In this document: in pieces, positions 17,945 to 26,627 of the stretch
Layout of the letters: the number at the start of each line of letters is the position of its first letter
Numbering within the stretch: position 1 is the first letter of the stretch
Assembly (NCBI GenBank): GCA_964569385.1
Contig: CAZMUM010000013.1
Coordinates: 43,815 to 107,814 of the forward strand
From: JAADHX01 sp964569385
GTDB lineage: Bacteria > Actinomycetota > Acidimicrobiia > Acidimicrobiales > Poriferisodalaceae
DNA: 64,000 nt
Direction of reading: 5' to 3'
Made by a program: the position numbers and the translations under genes
The notes under the pieces: generated by a model
Seen by the model: the letters and a program-made list of their open reading frames with translations, nothing else
The model's database searches: none
What the model was told of the DNA's origin: nothing

Positions 17945-19165
17945 GTGGATCTCGGTGTTGAAGTGGTGCGACGAAACGGTCCGCGGCCTTGTCATTGGTG
18001 GTCAGCATCGTTCTTACGCGTCGCTTGGTTAGTTGGCGTCGTCGTTCTTGGGGCATGTAGCGGATCTGAGAACAGCCAGTCGTCCACGAGCGAGTCTGAC
18101 CGTGGTTCCGTTCCGACAACTGAGCAGCTTCCAGTTCAGACGACCGTGTCAGGAACTACGGCCACTACCACGGGTCCGGTACCGACAACGACGGATTCGT
18201 CCGATATTTCAAATGGTGAAAACCTCGCCGGAGGTGATTCTGAACCGGGAGATACTGATTTCGAAGTGACTGGCGCGAGCGATGGTTGGTTGTGCGAACC
18301 TGCCCCGGTGGGCACCGTGTCGGTTCTACCTCTACCGCCATGGTCCACAACTCGAGAGCGCGTGTTCGAGCTGCGCACTAGCCGAGAAGAGAACGGTCAA
18401 GCCGACGCGGCGAGATCGTTTCTCGGTTCAGCCGACCTTCGGGTCACACCGATAGCTGACGGAGGGTGGAGTTTCGTTTGGGAGAACGGGTCCTCGCTGG
18501 CCGACGACCTAGGATTCTCCGATCTACCAACCGGGCTCGCGAGGGACATGCAAGGCGTCTCACCGCTGCGGGTTCGATATCGACTTCGCTCCGACCGGGT
18601 TTGGCTTGGGGTAGACAACATTGATGAGATCTTGGTAGTTGTAGAAGGGGTTTTCGACGTGCTGGGCCGACTCCTGTCTTCCACCGACGAGGTGCGCCCG
18701 ATGCGAGAGGGCTTCGCCCGGATGTCCCTCGAGACCCTGGGGGAGGCCTTTTCTCAGGAAGCTCAGGCCCTGCACACCCTGGAGGGAATCGAATTCACAC
18801 TCGACGAATCTGTCGAGTTTAGGACCGAGCTATTGAATCCGTTTGGCGAACGCTCGATTCCTGCGACTGCTTCTTTTAAGTTGGTCGAGCTAGTCGACGG
18901 CGAAGGTTGCGTTGTAGTTCAACTCAGCATTGTCCCTGATGCTGAAGAACTCGCTGAGCTTCTGGTTGAGATTTCGGGGCTTGATGGCCTTGATGGGACC
19001 GAACTCGATGATCTTCTCGGGACGTTCTCATACGAGACCCGCACTGTTGGACAGTACGACTTTGGGACTGGGTTCTTTCGAACTATCGCTGTCACCCAAC
19101 GGGTAAGCATCGATGGTGAAGAGCGTGTTGAGGTGCAGGTCATCACCGACGCAACCGACAGATAG
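17945..19165 (+). CDS. Putative lipoprotein, copy 2 of a tandem paralogous pair
   Basis: This 406-residue paralogue of the gene at 16474-17664 has the same layout: a hydrophobic N-terminal helix (about residues 23-37) ending in the lipobox VVLGAC, a Thr/Ser-rich linker to about residue 100, and a globular domain with CEPAP, PPWS, GGWSF, RYRL, WLGVDN, LEGIEF, DGEGC and QYDFGTGFFR. Function is unknown. The GTG start gives a slightly long N-terminus with several Arg before the hydrophobic core, which suits export. The two intact copies are clearly diverged, so the duplication is not recent. It converges on the DUF5655 gene. Confidence 0.8.
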   Translation: MDLGVEVVRRNGPRPCHWWSASFLRVAWLVGVVVLGACSGSENSQSSTSESDRGSVPTTEQLPVQTTVSGTTATTTGPVPTTTDSSDISNGENLAGGDSEPGDTDFEVTGASDGWLCEPAPVGTVSVLPLPPWSTTRERVFELRTSREENGQADAARSFLGSADLRVTPIADGGWSFVWENGSSLADDLGFSDLPTGLARDMQGVSPLRVRYRLRSDRVWLGVDNIDEILVVVEGVFDVLGRLLSSTDEVRPMREGFARMSLETLGEAFSQEAQALHTLEGIEFTLDESVEFRTELLNPFGERSIPATASFKLVELVDGEGCVVVQLSIVPDAEELAELLVEISGLDGLDGTELDDLLGTFSYETRTVGQYDFGTGFFRTIAVTQRVSIDGEERVEVQVITDATDR

Positions 19166-19205
19166 TCGTAGTTCGAGCAATTGTGGGTCATAGCGGCAAC
19201 GACGC

Positions 19206-19628
19206 CTAGGAGTCGTGCTCCCACGCTTCGACTAGCCATTCGGTGAGTTCGTCGTCGACGTCGGCGGCGTCGCGAACGTTGACGACATGGTGGTAGCGAC
19301 CGCCATGTTCGATGACCTTGCGAGATACCCGGGGGCTGCTCAGCCGTCGATGTAGGTTGAAGCCAACTGCGGTCCACTTGGTCATGGTGCGCAGCGATAG
19401 AAACACAGTGCGACGTTTGAAGAAAATGCCCACCGATACTGGTTCGAACCAGATGTCTGGGTCTACCTGTTGTAGTCGGTGCAGTACCGCCTCAAAGATC
19501 GGACGTTCGAATGATGGGCCGGTGCTGAAGTAGCCCTCAACGGTCATTGCGGGAGCACATTCGTGGCCCTGATTCTTACGACCGAACCGACGTTGGCACT
19601 CGGGGCACTCCCAAAGCTGATCAGACAT
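19206..19628 (-). CDS. DUF5655 domain protein
   Basis: This 140-residue protein has an N-terminal zinc-ribbon-like segment (C8, C11, H22, C24 in CPECQRRFGRKNQGHEC), followed by a domain with FERPIFEAVLHRL, VGIFFKRRTVFLSLR and the C-terminal HGGRYHHVV. This pattern matches my memory of DUF5655, whose function is not established. Its ATG overlaps the TGA of the GH3 gene upstream by a few bases, so it is probably read as the second gene of that operon. A short relic of the same gene lies 1.6 kb away between the lipoprotein copies. Confidence 0.75.
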   Translation of the reverse strand: MSDQLWECPECQRRFGRKNQGHECAPAMTVEGYFSTGPSFERPIFEAVLHRLQQVDPDIWFEPVSVGIFFKRRTVFLSLRTMTKWTAVGFNLHRRLSSPRVSRKVIEHGGRYHHVVNVRDAADVDDELTEWLVEAWEHDS

Positions 19629-22056
19629 TGATGATGACGGTGTCGTGTACGTGTCGGCTGTGCTTGGCGATGCGCAGCTCGACTTCGCCCGGTTCGAGAA
19701 CCCAGCTATGCGCTGCCGGGTCCCAATGGCGAAGATCTGCGTGTTCGACTATCACCTCAGCGAGTGCTTTCTCGCCGGGCTCGATCAACACCTTGGCGAA
19801 CCCGACCAGTACTTGTTGTGGGCGAACAACCGCCGAATCTCGACGATGGGCGTACACCTGCACCACTTCAACTCCGGCGCGATCGCCGACGTTCGAAATC
19901 GGCACGCTGATTGTCGTTGCTGACGCTGCTGCATCTGACGAGACTTTGCCCCAACTCAGGTCGGTGGTCGTTAGGCCATAGCCGAAACAGAACGCGGGCT
20001 CGATGTCGCGTGTGTCGTACCACCGATGGCCGATGAGCTGTCCCTCGCCGTAGACGACGTTGCCAAACTCACCCGGGTAGTTGCCAAACGACGGAGTGTC
20101 CTGCATTCGCACTGGAGTCGTAGTCGGCAGGCGACCACCTGGAGGAGCGACACCGAACAGGACATCGGCCACGGCGTTGCCGTCTTCTTGGCCCGGATAC
20201 CACATGCACAACGTTGCGTTCGGTGCGTCTGACCAACTCATATCGACTGGTGAACCGGCGGTGACAAACACAATCGTCTGCTGATTTGCGGCGGCTACAC
20301 GTCGGATCAACTCGTCCTGGTCGCCGGGAAGTTCGAACATCTTTCGGTCGCGACCTTCGGTTTCCCAGTCGGCGTTCTGGCCAACAACGAGCACGGCCAG
20401 GTCGGCGTCTTTGGCTAGCTCGACTGCTCGATCGATCAGGTCGTCGAGGACTTCGGCTCTAGCGCCAATGGTTAGCCCCGCAATGTGATCGGTGTTGTGG
20501 TCGTTCTCGAACTCGACCCTGACCTTGCACGGCTCTTCAGCGACAAGATCGATCTGGCCGCAAACTTCGGCACAGCCACTACCGAAGAATTCCGACCCCG
20601 GAGCCCAGTCAGTCCAGGCGTCAACTACGAGGTCGTCATCGACGAACAGGCGGCTCCTTCCTGCGCTAATGAGGCTGAAGGTCCAGATGGCTGAGGCATC
20701 GGGCGTGAACTCTCCCGATAACTCGACGCGCATCTGCACCGGGTCGATGGCGGCTGCGTCCTCGTTCATCCAGATGAAGTGGCTTCGTCTCGTTTGGCGA
20801 ACCGACACAAGTACAAGCGGTTCGTCGATAGTCGAATACTTGATGGTCCACCGACCAGCGTCGGCTTCAGACGTTGGCCGCATTAGCCGGGTGTCGAGGT
20901 TCGGGGTTTTGGCATCGATGCTGCAACCCAGCGCGGTGACGACCTCAACATCGGAACCAACCGCAGCCCGGATGCCATCAACGGGCGTGATGGAGTAGTG
21001 AGGGTTGACCCCTGCGCTGCCGCCACCCTGGATGCGGGCAAGATCGGCGTTAGGGCCGATTACAGCGATCTTCGTGAGCCCGTCGATCGCCACGGGAAAC
21101 GTGCCGTCGTTGGTGAGTAGAACCATTGACGATGTTGCGGCCCGACGAGCAATATCTCGGTGCGCTGGGTTGTCGACCGATTCTTCGACTTCCTGACGCT
21201 GACCGAATGCGTCCATACGTTCCATCGCCACCAAAACACGTCTGGCTTTGTCGCGCACAACGGCCACGTCCACCTCGCCAGATTCGACCGCAACAACGAG
21301 GTCAGCACCGAACGTCCTCGGCGGTCCTGGCATTTCGAGGTCGAGGCCAGCGTTGGCGGCCCCGATGGTTGAGCGGGTGCCGAACCAGTCGGAAATCACG
21401 AACCCCTCGTACCCCCACTCTTGTTTTAAGATTGTGGTGAGCAACTCGTAGTTGTCGCTGGCCGAAGTGCCGTTGATCTTGTTGTATGCCGACATCACCG
21501 AAACCGGGTTCGAGCGCTCGATGGCGATCTCGAATGGCCGCAGGTACACCTCTCGCAACGTTCGCTCGTCGATTACCGAGTTCATCGTGTGACGTTCGAA
21601 CTCCGAATCGTTGGCGACGAAGTGTTTGATTGTCGCCCCGGCCCCAGTGCTCTGAACGCCGTCGACGTAGGCCGCCGCCATCCGCCCGGTCAGGAACGGA
21701 TCCTCTGAGTAGCACTCGAAATTGCGGCCTGCTAGCGGAGTTCGGTGCAAGTTGATTGTGGGCGCCAACAAGAGATGAGCGCCCTTGGAGTGCACCTCCT
21801 CACCGATGGCTGCGCCGACCTCGGCCACGAGGTCGACGTCCCAGGTTGCTCCGAGCGCGGTACCAGCTGGAAAACACGCTGACGACGTTGCGCCAGAGTG
21901 GCTTGCGCCGCGGGCGCCGTTTGGTCCGTCGGTCACGCGCATTGCGGGAATCTCGAGCCGATCGACTGACCCGCCATCCCATGTCCCGGTACCGGTTGCC
22001 AGTGCAACCATCTCGGCGACGGTCATCTGCTTGAGCAGTTCTTCGATGCGTGACAT
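19621..22056 (-). CDS. Glycoside hydrolase family 3 beta-glucosidase-like enzyme with PA14 domain
   Basis: This 811-residue GH3 enzyme probably cleaves beta-linked glucosides. The N-terminal barrel domain carries RVTDGPNGARG and the nucleophile Asp in GFVISDWFG near residue 223. The second alpha/beta domain follows, interrupted by a PA14-like sugar-binding insert (about residues 395-530, with FSLISAGRSRLFVDDDLV). A C-terminal fibronectin-III-like domain ends the protein. No signal peptide is visible, so a cytoplasmic location acting on imported oligosaccharides is likely. The start ATG is at 22056. It is divergent from the AlkB gene with a 35-base gap and is followed by the overlapping DUF5655 gene. 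Confidence 0.92.
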   Translation of the reverse strand: MSRIEELLKQMTVAEMVALATGTGTWDGGSVDRLEIPAMRVTDGPNGARGASHSGATSSACFPAGTALGATWDVDLVAEVGAAIGEEVHSKGAHLLLAPTINLHRTPLAGRNFECYSEDPFLTGRMAAAYVDGVQSTGAGATIKHFVANDSEFERHTMNSVIDERTLREVYLRPFEIAIERSNPVSVMSAYNKINGTSASDNYELLTTILKQEWGYEGFVISDWFGTRSTIGAANAGLDLEMPGPPRTFGADLVVAVESGEVDVAVVRDKARRVLVAMERMDAFGQRQEVEESVDNPAHRDIARRAATSSMVLLTNDGTFPVAIDGLTKIAVIGPNADLARIQGGGSAGVNPHYSITPVDGIRAAVGSDVEVVTALGCSIDAKTPNLDTRLMRPTSEADAGRWTIKYSTIDEPLVLVSVRQTRRSHFIWMNEDAAAIDPVQMRVELSGEFTPDASAIWTFSLISAGRSRLFVDDDLVVDAWTDWAPGSEFFGSGCAEVCGQIDLVAEEPCKVRVEFENDHNTDHIAGLTIGARAEVLDDLIDRAVELAKDADLAVLVVGQNADWETEGRDRKMFELPGDQDELIRRVAAANQQTIVFVTAGSPVDMSWSDAPNATLCMWYPGQEDGNAVADVLFGVAPPGGRLPTTTPVRMQDTPSFGNYPGEFGNVVYGEGQLIGHRWYDTRDIEPAFCFGYGLTTTDLSWGKVSSDAAASATTISVPISNVGDRAGVEVVQVYAHRRDSAVVRPQQVLVGFAKVLIEPGEKALAEVIVEHADLRHWDPAAHSWVLEPGEVELRIAKHSRHVHDTVIINV

Positions 22057-22091
22057 ATGGCCCCTCGGTTAACCGCGCACTGTAGCCATTC

Positions 22092-22781
22092 TTGTTTGCC
22101 GCCCAGAAATTTGCCATACTCGAACAGGTGTTCGCAGTACGAGACAAGAATGAAGAAGCCGCAAACCTCGCCTGGCAGGGTTCATTGTTCGGAGCCGAGA
22201 GTTCCCCTGCCGAGCAGCGACTGCCAATCGTGCGTCATCAGCTCGACGAGTTCTCGTGGGTCGACCGCGCGCCCGGTTTCGCCTCCGAACCCGACCTGGT
22301 CCTCGGCGAGCTTCTCACCGAAATGGTGTGGGAACAGCGCGAGATGAAGATGTTCGAACAGGTCGTTTGGCAACCACGTCTCTCAGCCGAACCCGAGGTC
22401 GGCAACGAGCCGGCCGCGCTTCGGCGCGACCTGGACTTCATCGAATCGCACTACGGCGAAACCTTCGATCGCTACTTTGTGAACCTGTACCGCAACGGAC
22501 TCGACAGCGTTGCTTGGCACACCGACAAGATCGGTGCTGTGGCTCACGAACCCACGGTCGTCATTGCCTCCTATGGCGCGACTCGAACGTTTCGTATCCG
22601 ACCCAAGACAGGCGGAAGGTCGACTGCATTCGTGGTGTCGCACGGCGATTTGCTAGTGATGGGAGGCCGCTGCCAACACGATTGGGAACACTCGGTACCC
22701 AAAACGGCGCGCGGCCGCGGACCACGAATTAGCTTTACAGCCAGGCATTGGCCACTGGGCTCGACGCCACCAGCCTCGTAG
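22092..22781 (+). CDS. AlkB-like 2OG-Fe(II) oxygenase
   Basis: This protein of about 229 residues is probably an alkylated nucleic acid demethylase. Fe(II) ligands are H and D of WHTDK and the His in WEHSVP. The 2-oxoglutarate-binding Arg residues are in RGPRISFTARHW. The VNLYRNG segment before HTD is typical of the AlkB fold. The start is uncertain: TTG 22092 gives the full frame and GTG 22128 is an alternative. No clear ribosome-binding site decides between them. A hairpin that includes its stop codon separates it from thrS. Confidence 0.88.
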   Translation: MFAAQKFAILEQVFAVRDKNEEAANLAWQGSLFGAESSPAEQRLPIVRHQLDEFSWVDRAPGFASEPDLVLGELLTEMVWEQREMKMFEQVVWQPRLSAEPEVGNEPAALRRDLDFIESHYGETFDRYFVNLYRNGLDSVAWHTDKIGAVAHEPTVVIASYGATRTFRIRPKTGGRSTAFVVSHGDLLVMGGRCQHDWEHSVPKTARGRGPRISFTARHWPLGSTPPAS

Positions 22782-22801
22782 CTGGGCCGCTACGAAGCTG
22801 G
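22770..22801. terminator. Bidirectional hairpin between alkB-like gene and thrS
   Basis: A 13-bp stem with one mismatch (22770-22782 with 22789-22801) and a 6-base loop contains the stop codons of both convergent genes. There is no T-tract. The stability and position support a two-way terminator. Confidence 0.6.
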
Positions 22802-24766
22802 CTCTGGAAGCTGCGGTGCGGTGCGCTTTGAGTCGACGTCTTCGCGAAGGCGATCGATGAAGTTGGCCACGGCCACCCCACGCTCGACGTTGCCACCACG
22901 CGGGTTAACTCCGACGGTGCCATTCTCGATGTCGTCGTCGCCGATGACCAGCACGTAGGGAATCTTGTCGAGCTTGCCCTTGCGGATGCGGGCTCCGAGC
23001 GGATCGACGGCCTCGATGGTGTTGGCCCTGAAACCGGCGGCTTTCAGCTGGCCGACAAGTTCGAGCACTTTGGGATCGTGGTCGGCCCGTACCCCGAGGA
23101 CCTGTACCTGAACTGGTGACAGCCAAGTCGGGAATGCTCCAGCGTAATGTTCTAGCAGTACACCGAAGAAGCGTTCTATCGAACCCATGAGGGCGCGGTG
23201 CAACATGATGGGGCGGTGCTTTTGGCCGTCGGCGCCTACGTATGTGAGGTCGAAACGTTCGGGTAGCTGGAAGTCGGCCTGAATCGTCGAAAGTTGCCAC
23301 GAACGGCCAATGGCGTCCTTGACATCGATATCGATTTTTGGACCGTAGAAAGCGGCGTCGCCTTCGTTGACCTCATATTCGAGTCCATGACGATGCATTG
23401 CTTCGACCAGAGCGTTGGTGGCCTCTTCCCAGATTTCATCGGTACCAACCGACTTGTCTGGGTCGCGAGTCGACAGTTTGAACTCGAACTCATCGAAGCC
23501 GAATGCCTTTAGCACCGACAAGACGAAATCGAGCAGCCCTGCAATCTCGTCGGCGAGATCTTCTGGCGCCACGAATATGTGTGAATCGTCTTGGGTGAAC
23601 CCGCGAATTCGCATCAGCCCATGAAGCGTGCCTGAACGTTCGTAGCGGTAGACGGTGCCAAGTTCGAAGAACCGCAATGGAAGCTCGCGGTAGCTGCGCT
23701 GGCCATGCCCAAACACCAGACAGTGCATAGGGCAGTTCATAGGTTTGGGGTAGTAAGTGCCGTTGTCCATCTCCATCGGCGGATACATGCCGTCGGCGTA
23801 AAAGTCGAGGTGGCCAGACTTCTCGAACAGCTGCCCATTGGCCAGATGCGGCGTGTAGACGAACTCATAGCCGCCGTCTTCGTGACGCTGGCGCGAGTAG
23901 TCCTCCATGACCTTGCGGACCGTTGCGCCTTTGGGGTGCCACACGGCGAGGCCTGCGCCAAGCTCAGCCGGGAAGCTTAAAAGATCGAACTCGACCGCGA
24001 GCTTACGGTGATCGCGTTTGGCTGCTTCTTCGAGTCGATGGAGGTGCGCCTTGAGTTCCTTCTTTGACGCCCAAGCGGTTCCGTAAATGCGCTGAAGCAT
24101 TTGGCGATTTTCATCGCCTCGCCAGTAGGCACCAGCGACGCGCATCAGCTGGAAGTGGCCGAGACGACCGGTATCGGGAACGTGAGGGCCCCGACACAGA
24201 TCGACGAAATCATCGGTGTTGCGATATGTGGTGATGACGCCACCATCGGGGCCAGACATTGGGTCGTCAACTTCTCCGTCGAGCACTTCGAGCTTGTATG
24301 GGTGCAATGCGAACAAGACATCGGCTTCGGCCCGGTCGATTTCGCTTCGAACGAAGGGTTGTTTCTGATTGACTATCTGGCGCATCTTCTGATCGATGCG
24401 CCCTAGATCGTCATCGCTGAAGGTCTGGCCATCGGGTAGGTCGAAGTCGTAGTAGAAACCGTTCTCGATCGCAGGACCAATCGAGAACGTCGAGCCTGGA
24501 TACAGCTCCAACACCGCTTGGGCCAACACGTGGGCCGTCGAGTGGCGAATAACTTCGAGCCCGTCATCGGACTGAGGAAGAACGACCGACACCGCGGCGC
24601 CGGTTGGTAGCTCGCGATTGAGGTCGAGTTCTTGGTCGTCGGCTATGACGATGAGTGCTTCACGAGCGACCCGACCACCGAGAGATTCGGCCAGGTCGGC
24701 GCCAGTGGTCCCGGTAGGCAAATCTCGTTCGCTGCCGTCGGGGAGCACCACTGTGATGTCGCTCAT
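22790..24766 (-). CDS. thrS: Threonyl-tRNA synthetase
   Basis: This 658-residue class II synthetase has an N-terminal TGS domain (SDITVVLPDGSERDLP), an editing domain with the zinc-type HSTAHVLAQA motif, a catalytic core with NCPMHCL, RYERSGTLHGLMRIRGF (motif 2) and HRALMGSIERF (motif 3), and a C-terminal anticodon-binding domain. ATG 24766 is chosen over an upstream in-frame start (24844) because AAAGGTAAGG lies just upstream and the protein then starts like other ThrRS. The only tRNA gene in the window is also for threonine but lies 31 kb away. Confidence 0.96.
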   Translation of the reverse strand: MSDITVVLPDGSERDLPTGTTGADLAESLGGRVAREALIVIADDQELDLNRELPTGAAVSVVLPQSDDGLEVIRHSTAHVLAQAVLELYPGSTFSIGPAIENGFYYDFDLPDGQTFSDDDLGRIDQKMRQIVNQKQPFVRSEIDRAEADVLFALHPYKLEVLDGEVDDPMSGPDGGVITTYRNTDDFVDLCRGPHVPDTGRLGHFQLMRVAGAYWRGDENRQMLQRIYGTAWASKKELKAHLHRLEEAAKRDHRKLAVEFDLLSFPAELGAGLAVWHPKGATVRKVMEDYSRQRHEDGGYEFVYTPHLANGQLFEKSGHLDFYADGMYPPMEMDNGTYYPKPMNCPMHCLVFGHGQRSYRELPLRFFELGTVYRYERSGTLHGLMRIRGFTQDDSHIFVAPEDLADEIAGLLDFVLSVLKAFGFDEFEFKLSTRDPDKSVGTDEIWEEATNALVEAMHRHGLEYEVNEGDAAFYGPKIDIDVKDAIGRSWQLSTIQADFQLPERFDLTYVGADGQKHRPIMLHRALMGSIERFFGVLLEHYAGAFPTWLSPVQVQVLGVRADHDPKVLELVGQLKAAGFRANTIEAVDPLGARIRKGKLDKIPYVLVIGDDDIENGTVGVNPRGGNVERGVAVANFIDRLREDVDSKRTAPQLPEPAS

Positions 24767-24878
24767 TGCCTTACCTTTGCTCGCGGGTATTGGGTAGCTG
24801 TCGAGGATACCGAGCAGTTGAGTGGGGTTGGCTCCCAATTTCACCTGAGAGGGCCCGACGTTTGCCTACGATGGTGCC

Positions 24879-25418
24879 ATGTCTGCGCTCGCCGAATCCG
24901 CCTCAGCCTTTGTCGATATTGCCCACCGCGTGGTGTGGGCCTCAGTGTCAACGGTTGATCCCGACGGACGGCCCCGAAGCCGGGTGCTTCATCCCATCTG
25001 GGAATGGGACGGTGAGTCGTTAGTCGGATGGATCGGGACTGGTCAGACTCCGGTGAAGACAGCGGCCTTGGCTGGCACTCCATTCGTGTCAGTCAACTAT
25101 TGGGATTCCGCCCAAGATGTTGCGACTGCGGAGTGTTCAGCCACGTGGTGTACCGACATCGAAACCTGCCAAAAGGTATGGGACATGTACGTCAACGCCG
25201 CGCCGCCTCTTGGTTATGACCCGTCGGTCATTCCGGTTTGGGAAAGCGCTGAGTCCGAGGCTTTCAGTGTGTTGCGGCTCGACCCCTATCGCCTTCGAGC
25301 TTTCCCTGGCACGATGTTGCTCGAGGGCGTCGGCGTGGTGCACAACTGGCGTTCCGCGGAACGCTGCTTCTCTGCCGAGCAGATCGTTGCTTCGCTAGAG
25401 GCCGATCGTCGCAACTAA
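24879..25418 (+). CDS. Pyridoxamine 5'-phosphate oxidase-fold protein
   Basis: This 179-residue protein belongs to the split-barrel flavin-binding superfamily. VVWASVSTVDPDGRPRSRVL at the N-terminus and WIGTGQTPVKTAAL next to it match the FMN/F420-binding part of PPOX-like proteins. The rest (LRLDPYRLRAFPGT) resembles actinobacterial members of unknown substrate. Flavin or F420 use cannot be decided from sequence alone. It is divergent from thrS and converges closely on the PIN toxin gene. Confidence 0.85.
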   Translation: MSALAESASAFVDIAHRVVWASVSTVDPDGRPRSRVLHPIWEWDGESLVGWIGTGQTPVKTAALAGTPFVSVNYWDSAQDVATAECSATWCTDIETCQKVWDMYVNAAPPLGYDPSVIPVWESAESEAFSVLRLDPYRLRAFPGTMLLEGVGVVHNWRSAERCFSAEQIVASLEADRRN

Positions 25419-25422
25419 CGCA

Positions 25423-25815
25423 TCAACCAACTGCCAGGCGCTCGATTGATGCTTCGGTCACTTCGGGCCACTTGGCATCACAGGTGACTATTGGCCATCC
25501 CCGCTCGATTCCAAGAGCGACCACGAGAGCGTCGATAATCGGAAAGTTCTTGCGGCCGTACTCGGCTCGAAGAACTCGTGCCCGATCGGCAGTTTTGTTG
25601 TCGAGCGCTTCAGTTCTGAAACCGAGGCGTTCGAGTTCGGTCGAAGCCGCGTCGAACACGCCGGCCTTGGTGGGGTGAATCAGCGACTCGGCGCGAGTGA
25701 TGTTTAAGATGGCGACGCTGCCCGCTTCTAGGCATCGGCGCAGTGCTTCGCTGTGAAACACGTCGTCGGGATTGAGCACTGCGATCGCAACGTTCGCGTC
25801 GGCAACGATGGTCAC
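25423..25815 (-). CDS. PIN-domain ribonuclease toxin, VapC-like
   Basis: This 130-residue single PIN domain has the acidic residues that bind the metal all in place: D6 (VADAN), E43 (RAES), D95 (IIDAL) and D113 (TCDAKW). It is expected to be a Mg-dependent RNase toxin. Its ATG overlaps the stop of the antitoxin gene upstream by 4 bases, the classical antitoxin-first order. Substrate RNA is unknown. Confidence 0.9.
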   Translation of the reverse strand: MTIVADANVAIAVLNPDDVFHSEALRRCLEAGSVAILNITRAESLIHPTKAGVFDAASTELERLGFRTEALDNKTADRARVLRAEYGRKNFPIIDALVVALGIERGWPIVTCDAKWPEVTEASIERLAVG

Positions 25816-26042
25816 CGTTCGCCTGCTTCGTGCCGTTGTTGCTCGAGGGTCTCATCTGGCCAGTTGATGCCGAGGCCGCGGATCCTTATCGTGGCCGCCT
25901 CGACCATTGCATCTATGGTTTCGTCGCGGTTCCGTTGGACGTACTCGGTGATGGCGGCTTGCGTCAGGCGCGACAAGTTCAGCCCGAGACGGCGACTCAC
26001 CTCGTCCAAGTCTTCAGGTAGGTAGATTGTTCGGTTCGGCAT
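25812..26042 (-). CDS. Ribbon-helix-helix antitoxin, VapB-like
   Basis: This is a 76-residue protein. The N-terminus (NRTIYLPEDLDEVSRRLGLNL) forms the ribbon and first helix of a MetJ/Arc/CopG-type DNA-binding fold, followed by LTQAAITEYVQRN as the second helix. The acidic C-terminal part is expected to wrap the toxin. Together with the overlapping PIN gene it forms a type II toxin-antitoxin operon. The start codon lies inside a palindromic sequence that could be its own operator. Confidence 0.88.
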   Translation of the reverse strand: MPNRTIYLPEDLDEVSRRLGLNLSRLTQAAITEYVQRNRDETIDAMVEAATIRIRGLGINWPDETLEQQRHEAGER

Positions 26043-26067
26043 ACGTATATGCTATCTCTGGCTATGC
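26039..26067. promoter_or_regulatory. Putative autoregulatory operator of the RHH antitoxin
   Basis: GCATA and TATGC arms around CGTA form an inverted repeat at 26039-26052, covering the antitoxin start codon. A further TATGC follows at 26063-26067. Type II antitoxins usually bind such repeats to repress their own operon. The repeats are visible; binding is inferred. Confidence 0.35.
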
Positions 26068-26156
26068 GTAGTAAGCAGACGAATTCCGAGAGTCCGATCG
26101 TTCGTCCTGTGGGTCGACCATCTGGCGGATGACGGACCTTCAGCCGAGTTCAGCGC

Positions 26157-26627
26157 TCATTCGTCGCCAGCGAGACTGCGGAGTGCACGTTTGAATGCAT
26201 CCTTGCCCCAGCCGTCGCCTCGTTGCCCTACTGCCAATTCCTCGACGTTTCGAGCAGTCACCGCAAGCCACCACGCACCCACTGGGCGCGCCTCGACAAA
26301 TGCCTCGATCTTTGGCCACTGGCGGTCGAGGCGCTCGGCGTAATTGGCTGGCGTGACTGGGTTTCGACCCGTTGCCAGTCGGACAATGCGCAATCGATGC
26401 TTTAACACGGCGGCAACTTCGGCTGGGCGTGTTCGGATCTTGGCGTCCTCGGTGATGACGATCAGCCGTTCTGAAGCGACGATCGGGATCCAGACATCGT
26501 CGGGATCCCCGAGCCGAGCATCGCAGCCATGTCCTGGCCAACAGAATCGTCGGGGTTCTTCTCCTACTCGATTCCAAACCTTGGTGAGTCCAAGTAGATC
26601 TTCGTCGATGAAGAAACGCTGTATCAC
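26157..26627 (-). CDS. PIN-like toxin, VapC45-type
   Basis: This 156-residue protein starts MIQRFFIDEDL, with acidic residues D8, E9 and D10, and has a second acidic group in VITEDAKIRTRP. This is the divergent PIN-like pattern I associate with VapC45 toxins rather than classical PIN domains. Its ATG overlaps the stop of the upstream DUF433-type gene by 4 bases. The pair resembles M. tuberculosis VapB45-VapC45 (Rv2018-Rv2019) in gene order and approximate sizes, from memory. RNase activity is inferred from the family only. Confidence 0.75.
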   Translation of the reverse strand: MIQRFFIDEDLLGLTKVWNRVGEEPRRFCWPGHGCDARLGDPDDVWIPIVASERLIVITEDAKIRTRPAEVAAVLKHRLRIVRLATGRNPVTPANYAERLDRQWPKIEAFVEARPVGAWWLAVTARNVEELAVGQRGDGWGKDAFKRALRSLAGDE

